Source of the DNA: Acidobacteriota bacterium
GTDB lineage: Bacteria > Acidobacteriota > Terriglobia > Terriglobales > Acidobacteriaceae
Assembly: GCA_013289795.1 (NCBI GenBank)
Contig: JABCZH010000001.1
Location: 310,001-374,000 of the forward strand
Length of the DNA stretch: 64,000 nucleotides
Direction of reading: 5' to 3'
The notes below the pieces were generated by a model, which was not told where the DNA came from, did not search any database, and saw only the letters and a list, made by a program, of their open reading frames with translations. Made by a program: the position numbers and the translations under genes. Of the stretch, positions 26,665-35,730 are shown piece by piece. The stretch's first letter is position 1. Each line of letters starts with the position of its first letter.

Positions 26665-27249
26665 TAGCGTCGGTCACTGTCCGCTGGCGAACGCGGTAGT
26701 CCGCAAGCGGTCACACACGTCGCTCCGTCCCCATACTTTCCCGCAAGGAATCAACATCTGCGCGTTCCAAACTTTTGGCATTGCGCGTGCATTCTTCGCT
26801 CTCGTGTTAAGAGTGTGTGAAAACTTGTCACAATTTGTCACGATTGCAGTTTTCTCAAATAGACTAAACAAGCGACTGCTGTATGCAGTCGTAAATTGCT
26901 AACGCTGCGCGGGGCAAACCGTCCAACTGAGTGATTGCAATCTTAAATCGGGAAGGAACTTTCGAGCATCTAGGAGCGTATTAGCTGATGACGGAAAGCC
27001 GGGCAGACCAACCAGCCCGCCCGGAAAGTTTCAGGGGTTGAGGGACTGGCTCACACTCGGTTTGGCGGCCCAGGTGAGCGCAATCCCTGTAGCAGAGAGC
27101 ATCAGGTCCTTGCGGCCTGGTTGCTTTCTTCTTAACCCCGCCGCAGCATTGTAGGCCTTTGGCGGAGAAACGCAAGTTTTTTTGCAGAAGGCAGGTCCAA
27201 GCCGCCCAGAACCGGTTCCCGACGTTCGGGAAAGAAAAAGGAGAATTGC
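26665..27249. other. Intergenic stretch, no gene
   Basis: About 585 bp without a credible gene. It contains two TTGTCAC words at 26826 and 26836 spaced ten bases apart, a short hairpin (26874-26892, seven-base stem, no T-run) and a stretch rich in GC words before the small secreted protein gene. The 5' end of that gene's transcript probably lies here. Confidence 0.6.
26826..26842. promoter_or_regulatory. Direct TTGTCAC half-sites at ten-base spacing
   Basis: Two copies of TTGTCAC begin ten bases apart, one helical turn, the arrangement expected of a dimeric regulator or overlapping -35 elements. It lies about 400 bp upstream of the next gene. No matching regulator is known. Confidence 0.25.
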
Positions 27250-27645
27250 ATGAAGTTCGCAAAGGTTTCCAAGGGCTTGCTGCTGGGCTTGAGTTTGCTG
27301 CTGGCAACAAGTGTATTCGCTACTAACATCCACAGCTACAAGGGATCGCTGCAACTCGAGAATTCCGTGACCGTGAGCGGAAAGACCCTTCCCGCAGGCG
27401 ACTACTCGGTGAAGTGGGAGGGCACGGGTTCGAGCGTGCAGTTGAGCATTCTTCAAGGCCGCAAAGTGGTTGCCTCAACCCCGGCGCGGGTCGTTGATCT
27501 GGATCAATCCAGCGTTTCAGACTCCACCGTGCTGAAGAACAACGGCGATGGCAGTAAATCGCTGGCCGAGATCCGTTTCGGTGGCAAGAAGTATGCAATT
27601 GCCATCGGCGAAGAGTCGGCTGACATGACCGGCAGCTCGAGGTAA
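27250..27645 (+). CDS. Small secreted beta-rich protein of unknown function
   Basis: The 131-residue protein starts MKFAKVSKGLLLGLSLLLATSVFA, a typical signal peptide, with AAGGAGAA seven bases upstream. The mature part reads KGSLQLENSVTVSGKTLPAGDYSVKWEG and later KKYAIAIGEE, a pattern seen in many Acidobacteria secreted proteins of unknown role. It stands alone with a strong terminator, which suggests a well-expressed single-gene unit. Confidence 0.75.
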   Translation: MKFAKVSKGLLLGLSLLLATSVFATNIHSYKGSLQLENSVTVSGKTLPAGDYSVKWEGTGSSVQLSILQGRKVVASTPARVVDLDQSSVSDSTVLKNNGDGSKSLAEIRFGGKKYAIAIGEESADMTGSSR

Positions 27646-27663
27646 GAGAATCTGCCGAGAGGG

Positions 27664-27693
27664 AAAAGGGGGAGCGCATGCTCCCCCTTTTTT
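27664..27693. terminator. Strong bidirectional terminator between convergent genes
   Basis: An eight-base stem (GGGGGAGC with GCTCCCCC, loop GCAT) is flanked by AAAA on the left and TTTTTT on the right. It can end the small secreted-protein transcript on the plus strand and the M1 aminopeptidase transcript on the minus strand. Confidence 0.9.
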
Positions 27694-27715
27694 ATTCCTC
27701 TGCTCTGCTCGACTC

Positions 27716-30205
27716 TTAATTCGCCGATGCCAGCACGTCATCGTAATAGTTGACGAAAAGACGATGGGGCTTGTCCTTCAATCCCTTCAACGGGATCTTC
27801 TGTTCAATGCTGGTGTTTCCCGTCAATCGTGCGCGGCCCAGAAAACGCACGCTGCCATCCGCCAACTCGATATAGAGCGGTACCAGCATGCGGAAGTTCG
27901 CGTCCACGTTGCTCTGAGTCAACTTGAAGGCAAACTCCATGTCACCAGCAGCGTTGTTATCGATTGAACTTTGCATATTGTAGCTGGGCAGCTGCGTGCC
28001 GTAAACGGACTCGTCGAAGAACCAATCCATTTTTCCTCCGCCGAACCCCGCCATCTCCGGAGTCATGTGTTTCTCCACCATGGCCTTGAAGTCTTCCGTG
28101 GTGGCAGCGCGCCCGGCGTAGGTCTTCACGAAATCCTGCATCGTCGCCTTGAAATTCTGATCTCCGGTCTGCTTATCCCACATCATCATGCGCACCATGT
28201 GCAGAATGTAGGCGCCCTTGGGATAGATCAGGTCACGGGTAAGGTTCATTCCCGTGCGGCTGTTGTCGAGCCGGTATCCCAGCGTCACGGGGCCGGCGTC
28301 GATGGCGCGATACCCTTGCGGGTCTTTCATGGTCAGCAACTCGCGCTCATCGTTCCAGAAATCGATGAACTTCTTCGGATTCTTCTCCACCACTTGCAGG
28401 AACAAAGAGGCCGACATGTCCGCGAAGCCCTCGCTCATCCATTGATCGCGATAGGAATTGAACCCCACCACATTTCCCCACCACTGGTGGGCGACCTCGT
28501 GGGGAGCTACAGTCTTCCAATAGCCGCGATCACCACGATCCAGCCCGAGTTGGTGGCGCACTGTATTGTCATAAAACGAGCAGATCGGCAGCCAGACCAG
28601 CGTCGGCCAGGACTGTCCGACGCCACAGGCAGTTTGCTGCGTCATCGCCAGCCGCTTAAAGGGAATTGGGCCGAAGTAATCGGTGTAGAGCTCCATCGAG
28701 ATCTCCCCATCGGCCAGCGCTTTCTTCTGCATCGGAGTGGTATTCATGTTGCCCAGCGCGACCTCGGCCCGTCCGCCAATGTAATCGTGTGTCACTTCGA
28801 GGTTATCCTCGCCATTCGCCTCGTGCTGCAGGTTCTTCACCCATAACGGCGGTTCCTTGTTGGCATAGGATTGCACCACGTAATCGGGCTTAGTGATCTT
28901 GGCCTCCTGCACATTGAAGTTGCCGAAATTGAAGCCGGCCACGGTTTGTGGCACCTCGCTTTTCCAAACTGAAGTGGTGTGGTCACCTTCACTGCTCTCC
29001 CTGACCAGGCTCCCTGTCGCCGTGATTTTCATTCCCTTTGGAATGTGGAAGGTCAGGTCGTAGTTGGTGAATCCCCCAAAGGCCTGGCTGGGATTGTTGG
29101 GATACCAGCTATCGCGCGCCCCAGGAGCAGGAAAGTAGTTGCCGTTGCCTTCGTTCCAGACGGCGTCCTTACCGCCATACGAGGTCACTATGGTGAGCTT
29201 CTCGCCAGTTGCCAGCGGGCTGGGCAAAATCACCGAGAAGAACTTCGCGTCTTCATCCTTCCCCTGTTGAATGAAGGAGAGTGGCTGCCCGTTCTCAGTG
29301 GTAACACTCTGCACCCGCAGCGTTGGATAAAGTTCAAAGGGCACCACTTTCAACCCGTTCACCTGGGAAACGAACGCTGTGGTTGCCTTGCCAACGAGAT
29401 TGGCATTCTTTTCGAGAGTAGTGTCGAGCTGTTGGTGCTCAATGCGTATCAAGCCATTATTCTGCGAACCCGAAGCCGTATCCTGCTTGTATTCGTTCGA
29501 CAGGTGAAAGGCCGCCCACACTCCCATCTTCTTATCGTCGTAGGTGAGCAATTCAACTTCTTCCGGAGCTACGGGGAACAGCAGAGGCGGGGCACCGTGA
29601 GGATCAATCGCGTACACTTCCTTGTCACTATAGCGCTGGCCGTGAATGAAGGCCACAAACAGGCCGCCCGGCGCGGTCCCGCTGACGTCCTGCAAGATGC
29701 GGGCATCGAGATTAAACCGCAGTGCAAGATTGTGGCGTAAAGCGTTTTGGCTGTTGTGTAGCAGGTCGGCGTCGCAGGACGCAGTGGCCGCGCCGCCAAC
29801 TTTCTTGATTTCTTCGTAGGTCTTGTCAGTGAAACGCATCACCAACTGGGTGAACTTTTCGCTGAATTCGTTTTCTTTGGTTAGGAGTTTCAGGGTGCCG
29901 CGCTCGATGGCCAGCGGCGGGTCGAGCACCATGTTGCCTTCTCCGACAAACACTGCGCCCGTGACCTTGCCCTCGATCGCAGAGACGAAACACACATTGC
30001 CCGAGGTCAGATGAAACGTCGCGGCATCGCGCTTGAGCGTGAAGTCCTTTACCGAGACCGCCTCGCTGCCCAGCCCAATGTTGCGCAGTTGCTGATAGGT
30101 CGGGTCAGAGTTCGGGGCGGAAGGCGAAGTCTGGGCGAAGAGACCGGCGGCGGAGAACAATATCGTTGCGAGGCAAAAGGGCAAAAAGCGCGATGAAGAT
30201 GGCAT
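27716..30205 (-). CDS. Secreted M1-family metallopeptidase
   Basis: From ATG 30205 (AGGAGA upstream) the protein has a signal peptide ending SAAGLFAQ and about 829 residues. The zinc site HEVAHQWWGN is followed after 18 residues by the third ligand Glu in WMSEGFADMSAS. The usual GAMEN substrate-anchoring motif is replaced by CGVGQSWPTLVWLP, so it belongs to a divergent M1 group and aminopeptidase activity is not certain. An extended beta-rich N-terminal half precedes the catalytic domain, and it ends in a C-terminal beta domain. It is convergent with the small secreted-protein gene and shares its terminator. Confidence 0.88.
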   Translation of the reverse strand: MPSSSRFLPFCLATILFSAAGLFAQTSPSAPNSDPTYQQLRNIGLGSEAVSVKDFTLKRDAATFHLTSGNVCFVSAIEGKVTGAVFVGEGNMVLDPPLAIERGTLKLLTKENEFSEKFTQLVMRFTDKTYEEIKKVGGAATASCDADLLHNSQNALRHNLALRFNLDARILQDVSGTAPGGLFVAFIHGQRYSDKEVYAIDPHGAPPLLFPVAPEEVELLTYDDKKMGVWAAFHLSNEYKQDTASGSQNNGLIRIEHQQLDTTLEKNANLVGKATTAFVSQVNGLKVVPFELYPTLRVQSVTTENGQPLSFIQQGKDEDAKFFSVILPSPLATGEKLTIVTSYGGKDAVWNEGNGNYFPAPGARDSWYPNNPSQAFGGFTNYDLTFHIPKGMKITATGSLVRESSEGDHTTSVWKSEVPQTVAGFNFGNFNVQEAKITKPDYVVQSYANKEPPLWVKNLQHEANGEDNLEVTHDYIGGRAEVALGNMNTTPMQKKALADGEISMELYTDYFGPIPFKRLAMTQQTACGVGQSWPTLVWLPICSFYDNTVRHQLGLDRGDRGYWKTVAPHEVAHQWWGNVVGFNSYRDQWMSEGFADMSASLFLQVVEKNPKKFIDFWNDERELLTMKDPQGYRAIDAGPVTLGYRLDNSRTGMNLTRDLIYPKGAYILHMVRMMMWDKQTGDQNFKATMQDFVKTYAGRAATTEDFKAMVEKHMTPEMAGFGGGKMDWFFDESVYGTQLPSYNMQSSIDNNAAGDMEFAFKLTQSNVDANFRMLVPLYIELADGSVRFLGRARLTGNTSIEQKIPLKGLKDKPHRLFVNYYDDVLASAN

Positions 30206-30403
30206 GGAATCTCCTGGCGATCTGTGGAGCCCCTGGGAAGAAGAACGTGCCATTATCCACGGCGGACGGAAAAAAACAAGGACTTTTAGAGGTATAGGCG
30301 AAAATCCGTGCTTGAAAGAGTCTTAACCTAGTGTGCCCCGCCTCGGCGAGGCGCCTGCCGGTAGATTTTGTTTCAGTGTGCCTCGTGAGCCTCGAGTGTC
30401 TGC

Positions 30404-31591
<1,188 letters not shown>

Positions 31592-31636
31592 AATAACCTC
31601 TGTGTCTGGGATTTCGTGGGATTGTGAACTGCAGGA

Positions 31637-31699
31637 CTACCGGCAACAGCAACAACAGCGGCGGGTGTGACAGGTGGCATTCATGGGGAAGCGGTCCAT
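31637..31699 (-). CDS. Putative cysteine-sensing leader peptide (20 residues, five consecutive Cys)
   Basis: Begins ATG at 31699, directly after the CysO stop codon (TAG then ATG), with GGAGG ten bases upstream inside the carrier gene. The peptide starts MDRFPMNAT and ends CHTRRCCCCCR: six Cys in 20 residues, five consecutive just before the last residue. An internal ATG at 31684 would give a 15-residue form. The stop at 31637 is 45 bp before the moeZ-like start. A Cys run at the end of a tiny ORF inside a cysteine-synthesis operon is the design of an attenuation leader. No strong hairpin-plus-T-run follows, so the mechanism, if real, could be coupling or Rho-dependent. Confidence 0.6.
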   Translation of the reverse strand: MDRFPMNATCHTRRCCCCCR

Positions 31700-31978
31700 C
31701 TAGCTGCGGCCTCCAGCGATCGAAGGCACTATCGAAATGTTATCACCATCCTTGATGGCAGTTGCTTCCTTTTGCAGGTAGCGAACGTCATCGTCGTTGA
31801 GGTAAACATTCACAAAGGAACGCAGTTTACCTTCCTCGGTATAGAGATGGCGGCGCAGGTCGGGGTGCCTGGCGGTCAAGTCGGACAAGGCATCGCCCAC
31901 TGTACCGCCCTTCACCTGGACGTCCGCCTGTTTTGCTGTGTATTGGCGTAGGGGCGTCGGAATGTGGATTTTAGTCAT
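31700..31978 (-). CDS. cysO: CysO-like sulfur-carrier protein (ThiS/MoaD fold)
   Basis: The 92-residue ubiquitin-like fold has FVNVYLNDDDVRYLQKEATAIKDGDNISIVPSIAGG, characteristic of MoaD/ThiS/CysO carriers. In active carriers the chain ends Gly-Gly; here two more residues (Arg-Ser) follow, so the C-terminus must be trimmed before it can be adenylated. The adjacent JAMM protease is the obvious trimming candidate, as for the QbsE and HcyS carriers. The thiocarboxylate would donate sulfur to the O-phosphoserine-type cysteine synthase encoded upstream. Confidence 0.88.
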   Translation of the reverse strand: MTKIHIPTPLRQYTAKQADVQVKGGTVGDALSDLTARHPDLRRHLYTEEGKLRSFVNVYLNDDDVRYLQKEATAIKDGDNISIVPSIAGGRS

Positions 31979-32011
31979 ACACCTAGTTGATGCCCGCGCC
32001 AGCCATAGGAT

Positions 32012-32461
32012 TCAGGTGCGCCCCATAAACAAGTCGATTTCGACTTCCTCATCCACCAGCTTCTTGCCGTTCTCCTCACTGCCGGTCAGCTCGAACGAAT
32101 TGGTCGTTACCGCTCTGCCTTTTTCCACACTGGTAATCACGTACGAACAGCCGAACCAGTGCGCCTCGGCCAAATCCGTCGGTGACCAGCGTGCAGGATG
32201 GTCCGGATGCGAGTGGTAGAACCCGACAATGTCCTCACCCCGCTCTCGCCCTCCGCGCTGAATGCGAATCAACTCTTTGGGGTCGATGTTGTACCGGTTC
32301 TGCGGCGAGTCTTTCCGGGTGTTTCCGCAACGCGCGACCGAAGTCACCACCCGAACGTCGCCGTTCACCTGACCCAACAGCACTCCGCAGGACTCGTAAG
32401 GATACGTTGCCTCGCCGTGTCGGCGGAGGGAATCGTAATTTGATCGGCTAATCCTCAGCAT
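32012..32461 (-). CDS. mec: JAMM-type metalloprotease (Mec-like)
   Basis: A compact 149-residue JAB/MPN protease with the full metal motif: the upstream Glu in YPYESCGVLLG, then HSHPDHPARWSPTD (His-x-His, then Ser and Asp). In mycobacteria Mec releases cysteine from CysO-cysteine; in other systems JAMM proteases trim residues after the carrier Gly-Gly. Here both jobs are plausible, because the neighbouring carrier ends GGRS. It is 33 bp before the carrier gene on the same strand. Confidence 0.9.
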   Translation of the reverse strand: MLRISRSNYDSLRRHGEATYPYESCGVLLGQVNGDVRVVTSVARCGNTRKDSPQNRYNIDPKELIRIQRGGRERGEDIVGFYHSHPDHPARWSPTDLAEAHWFGCSYVITSVEKGRAVTTNSFELTGSEENGKKLVDEEVEIDLFMGRT

Positions 32462-32475
32462 GAGTTACTTCTTCG

Positions 32476-32545
32476 CCACAGAGGACACAGAGGTACACAG
32501 AAAACCGCGAGTCCTCTGTGATCTCTGTGTCCTCTGTGGTAAAGA
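32476..32545. repeat. CTCTGTG-family inverted repeat between mec and cysM
   Basis: Arms 32476-32492 and 32523-32539 are perfectly complementary over 17 bases (CCACAGAGGACACAGAG with its complement). The 30-base loop contains another CCTCTGTG word. It is the only full palindrome of the CTCTGTG family in the window and lies within the cysteine operon, where it could form a hairpin in the mRNA. Confidence 0.75.
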
Positions 32546-32546
32546 C

Positions 32547-33515
32547 TTACCCCTCTTCCCAAAACCTCTCACTTAAATACTTATCCCCAGAATCCGGCAG
32601 GATGGCCACCATAACGGCCTGCTCATTCTTCTTAAGTTGCCGAGCGACTTGCAAACAGCCCACGATTGCCCCGGCGGAAGACACTCCTACCAGCAGGCCC
32701 TCTTCCCGCGCCAGTCGCCGGGCCATGGCGTAGGCGTCTTCGGTCGAGATCCCGAGGTCTTCGTCGGCCAACGACGCATCGTAAATCCTCGGCACAATCG
32801 CGCTGGCCATGTGCTTGGTGCCTTCAATGCCGTGGAACGCGGAATCCGGCTGCAGAGAAACGCAGCGCACTCGCGGGTTCAACTCTTTCAGGCGGCGGGC
32901 CGTGCCCATGAAAGTTCCGCTGGTGCCCAGCATAGCTACGAAGTGCGTGATACGTCCTTCGGTTTGTTGCCAGATTTCGTTAGCCGTGCCATGGTAGTGT
33001 GCCTGCCAGTTGGCGTCGTTGGAATACTGGTCGGCATAGAAGTACAGATCGGGCCGCTCGGCAGCAAGTTGGCGCGCCTTACGAATGGCGCCATCCGAAC
33101 CGTCTGCTGGGTCCGTATAAATAATGTTGGCGCCGTAGGCGTGCAGAATGCGTTTGCGCTCCACGGAAACATTTTCCGGCATGCAGAGCGTCACTGGAAA
33201 ACCCTGGGCGGCAGCGATCATGGCATAGGCAATGCCGGTGTTGCCGCTGGTCGAATCGAGCAGAATTTTACCGGATGTTAACTTGCCAGCAGCGCGGGCT
33301 TGGGCCACGATGTTGACGGCGGCGCGGTCTTTGACCGAGCCTCCGGGATTGAGCCACTCCGCCTTGCCGAGGATTTCAGCTGCGGGCAAGTCGCGGGAGA
33401 TACGCGCCAGCCGCAAGAGCGGGGTGTTGCCAATCCGCTCCAAACTGCTCTGGCCGAGAGCTGTATGCTCACGGGAGACAGACACTTGCGCCAACTTTGA
33501 CGGTGCTTTTTGCAT
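32547..33515 (-). CDS. cysM: Cysteine synthase, CysM/O-phosphoserine type
   Basis: A PLP beta-replacement enzyme of 322 residues. The PLP Lys is in NPGGSVKDRAA, the phosphate-binding loop in STSGNTGIAYA, and the C-terminal Ser in GVSSAGAIVG. The synteny with a sulfur carrier, JAMM protease and MoeZ-like activator matches mycobacterial CysM, which uses O-phosphoserine and carrier thiocarboxylate rather than O-acetylserine and sulfide; the substrate is inferred from this context. It is first in the minus-strand run and its promoter should lie in 33516-33684. Confidence 0.88.
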   Translation of the reverse strand: MQKAPSKLAQVSVSREHTALGQSSLERIGNTPLLRLARISRDLPAAEILGKAEWLNPGGSVKDRAAVNIVAQARAAGKLTSGKILLDSTSGNTGIAYAMIAAAQGFPVTLCMPENVSVERKRILHAYGANIIYTDPADGSDGAIRKARQLAAERPDLYFYADQYSNDANWQAHYHGTANEIWQQTEGRITHFVAMLGTSGTFMGTARRLKELNPRVRCVSLQPDSAFHGIEGTKHMASAIVPRIYDASLADEDLGISTEDAYAMARRLAREEGLLVGVSSAGAIVGCLQVARQLKKNEQAVMVAILPDSGDKYLSERFWEEG

Positions 33516-33684
33516 GCAATGCGAACTTTACCTTCGTGACCTACGTAACCCTGGTTAGACGCGAAACCACGCACGTAGACTGGGGAATTAGATTATAAGG
33601 AAGGTGGATTGGTTCCACAGAAGATGCGCGCTGGTTCCCTTTACCGGGAATGCGCATCTAACCAAAAGAAGAACGAAGGAAGAA

Positions 33685-34167
33685 ATGCTAACCAAGACAG
33701 AACCTCGGACCTATGACGAAGCCTTGAACTGGCTGCGTGAGCATGGTTTTGACCTAATCGAAGCTCCCGGCACACAGGGACGCGTGTTCCTGAAAAAGTA
33801 CAACGTCTCGGCTGCCATCCAGAAAGACGGCGCCGACGGTGTTAAGATTTTTGCCTATCCCGGATGCATGATTGGAAGCGAGATCTCCAAGCTGGTAAAC
33901 CGCGGATACCAGCAGTTTCTGAAAACCTCGAAGAACGAAATCGCCGCCACGGCCGACCATCTGAAAGCCCTGCAGCAATTCACCGAAGAACTGAAGGAAT
34001 GCCTCGGCCTGCCCAGCCTGTACAACGAATCGTTGGGCACGGTCAGCGAATCCTACCATTACGATCGCATTGAGAACCGCGACAAACCTGCTCCCGAACG
34101 CCCCAAACGACCTTGGGAAAAAGCCGGAATACCGCTGGCCGCCGTGGCTAAGAAGAGCCCGGCGTAG
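33685..34167 (+). CDS. Conserved protein of unknown function
   Basis: ATG 33685 has AAGGAAG six bases upstream, giving a 160-residue soluble protein. The N-terminal 80 residues look like a small alpha-beta fold (ALNWLREHGFDLIEAPGTQGRVFLKKYNVSAAIQKDGADGVKIFAYPG). A helical part follows (LKALQQFTEELKECLGL) and a basic Pro-rich tail. I do not recognise the family. It diverges from cysM. Confidence 0.65.
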   Translation: MLTKTEPRTYDEALNWLREHGFDLIEAPGTQGRVFLKKYNVSAAIQKDGADGVKIFAYPGCMIGSEISKLVNRGYQQFLKTSKNEIAATADHLKALQQFTEELKECLGLPSLYNESLGTVSESYHYDRIENRDKPAPERPKRPWEKAGIPLAAVAKKSPA

Positions 34168-34293
34168 TTGATCGAGTAGTTGCGAGCGGGCACTTCTCCC
34201 CACACTTGTTCACCCTCTTCCACGATTCCTCCGCAGGCCTTATTCTTGACAGGAAGGCCGTTGCCCTCGAATGACGGTTTCTTCCTGCAAGTC

Positions 34294-34683
34294 ATGAATC
34301 CATTTCGTCTTTATGCATTGGCGGTGGGCGGCTGCGGCGTGTTGTTCGCCGTTTACCTTCTTCTGCGCCGCAAACCCAAACGCCCCGAAGATCTGGAGCG
34401 AGAACGTCGCGAGTGGCTCGACCGCATTGGCCGAATCACCGACGGCACGGTCATCGACGTCCAGGAACTTGCTCGCGACGATCAGAAACAATCAGTTCTG
34501 TTGATTTTCCATTACGACGTAGCGGGAGTCTCTTACGAAGCCTCGCAGGACGTCACCTACCTGCGGCAGCTCATCAATCTTCATTCCTGCCGTCTCGGCC
34601 TGCCGACGTCCGTCCGTTACGATCCCCAGAATCCCGGCAACTCGATTGTGGTGTCGGAGAGATGGATGGGGTTGCGGCAGTAG
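34294..34683 (+). CDS. Membrane-anchored protein of unknown function
   Basis: Starting at ATG 34294 the 129-residue protein has one N-terminal membrane helix (LYALAVGGCGVLFAVYLLL), then a basic stretch (RRKPKRPEDLERERREW) and a soluble domain with ILIFHYDVAGVSYEASQDVTYL, the beta pattern of DUF3592-type proteins. The domain would face the cytoplasm by the positive-inside rule. The open frame continues to 34180, but the upstream part lacks a signal. A long inverted-repeat element follows immediately. Confidence 0.55.
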   Translation: MNPFRLYALAVGGCGVLFAVYLLLRRKPKRPEDLERERREWLDRIGRITDGTVIDVQELARDDQKQSVLLIFHYDVAGVSYEASQDVTYLRQLINLHSCRLGLPTSVRYDPQNPGNSIVVSERWMGLRQ

Positions 34684-34686
34684 CGA

Positions 34687-34829
34687 GCTTTCAGCCATCA
34701 GCACTCAGCCATCAGCACTCAGCCATCAGCTAAACCCTGCATACCTGACCGACAGTAATCCAAACGACCAAATGCCAAGTGCAGGTTTTGCTGAATGCTG
34801 ACGGCTGATTGCTGAGAGCTTTCAGCTTC
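34687..34829. repeat. CATCAGCACTCAGC inverted-repeat element
   Basis: The left arm (34687-34733) repeats CAGCCATCAGCACT about three times. The right arm (34788-34829) contains GCTGAATGCTGACGGCTGAT, the approximate reverse complement, with about 55 bases between. The M23 peptidase stop codon (34822-34824) lies inside the right arm. Confidence 0.7.
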
Positions 34830-35730
34830 CTGCTGCGAATCCGCCGCTGTGCGCGAAGGTGAGGCGAAGGTATTTGTGGGGGTTGACCGGGGTATCGTTG
34901 ATGCGGACTTCGTAATGCAGATGTGGTCCCGTACTGCGGCCGCTCAGACCGACGTATCCAATCGTATCGCCGCGGTGCACATACTGCCCAATCGCGACCG
35001 CGAAGTTGGCCAGGTGTCCGTAGCGGGTGGTGATCCCGTGACCGTGGTCCAGCGCAATCGCCTTGCCGTAGCCGCCCAGGAAGTCCGCAAATAGCACCAC
35101 GCCGTCCGCCGGCGCGATCACTGGTTGTCCGTACGAAGCCGAAATATCGACTCCGCTGTGGAACGCTCCCTCACCGTTGAATGGGTCCGTACGCTCGCCA
35201 AAGGATCCCGTCACCGGGCCTTCCACGGGCCAGACGCTGGGCGCAGAGTTGGCCCGCAGCCAGTCCGCCGTAGTGGCGTCACGCGTGAGTCCGAGAGAAA
35301 TGCCGGTAGCCGCTGCTCCGCTCAAAGCTGTGTCTTTCAGGGTGTAGAGGCGATCGAATGACGAACTGACCTGCGAGTCCTGTAGCGTATCGGTGGTTGG
35401 GGTAAGAATCGGATCGGTCTTCAGCCCGTAGAGCGAAGAAACCTCGTTGGCCAGCGATCCCAGGGACGCAACCTGAATGTCCCGCTCCTTGGCGACTTGT
35501 TCCAGCTGGGTATAGCGGCTCTTCAATTCATCTTTTTGGGCGCGTAGTTCATTGAAGTGGGAGACCTTCAACAGCATGCGCAGGTAGGAGCTGGCAATCC
35601 CGGTCAGACTCAGACCGCCAATCGCCGCGCCCACCACCAGTACGTACAGGTAATGGACCGGGATGGGGATCTTGCGTAACTGCCCATCTTCACCGCGTGC
35701 TACGAAAAGAATGTAGAAACGCTTGCGCAA
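34822..35730 (-). CDS. Membrane-anchored M23 peptidoglycan endopeptidase
   Basis: One N-terminal membrane helix (VHYLYVLVVGAAIGGLSLTGIASSY), then a coiled coil (residues 45-100: FNELRAQKDELKSRYTQLEQVAK), then an M23 domain with metal-binding FHSGVDISASYGQPVIAPADGVV and HLHYEVRINDTPVNPHKYL. It probably cuts peptide crosslinks or regulates such an enzyme (NlpD/EnvC-like). The start is TTG 35730 with GGAG six bases upstream. A long 5' region with stem-loops precedes it. Confidence 0.9.
   Translation of the reverse strand: MRKRFYILFVARGEDGQLRKIPIPVHYLYVLVVGAAIGGLSLTGIASSYLRMLLKVSHFNELRAQKDELKSRYTQLEQVAKERDIQVASLGSLANEVSSLYGLKTDPILTPTTDTLQDSQVSSSFDRLYTLKDTALSGAAATGISLGLTRDATTADWLRANSAPSVWPVEGPVTGSFGERTDPFNGEGAFHSGVDISASYGQPVIAPADGVVLFADFLGGYGKAIALDHGHGITTRYGHLANFAVAIGQYVHRGDTIGYVGLSGRSTGPHLHYEVRINDTPVNPHKYLRLTFAHSGGFAAGS

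Noticed and set aside
26674-26871. Small minus-strand ORF in the 26.7 kb gap
   Set aside because: There is no ribosome site, no hydrophobic or domain signal, and it overlaps the AT-rich promoter-like sequence.
33278-33574. Second minus-strand ORF overlapping the start of cysM
   Set aside because: It is in a different frame from the PLP enzyme, and its codons after 33515 only shadow cysM.
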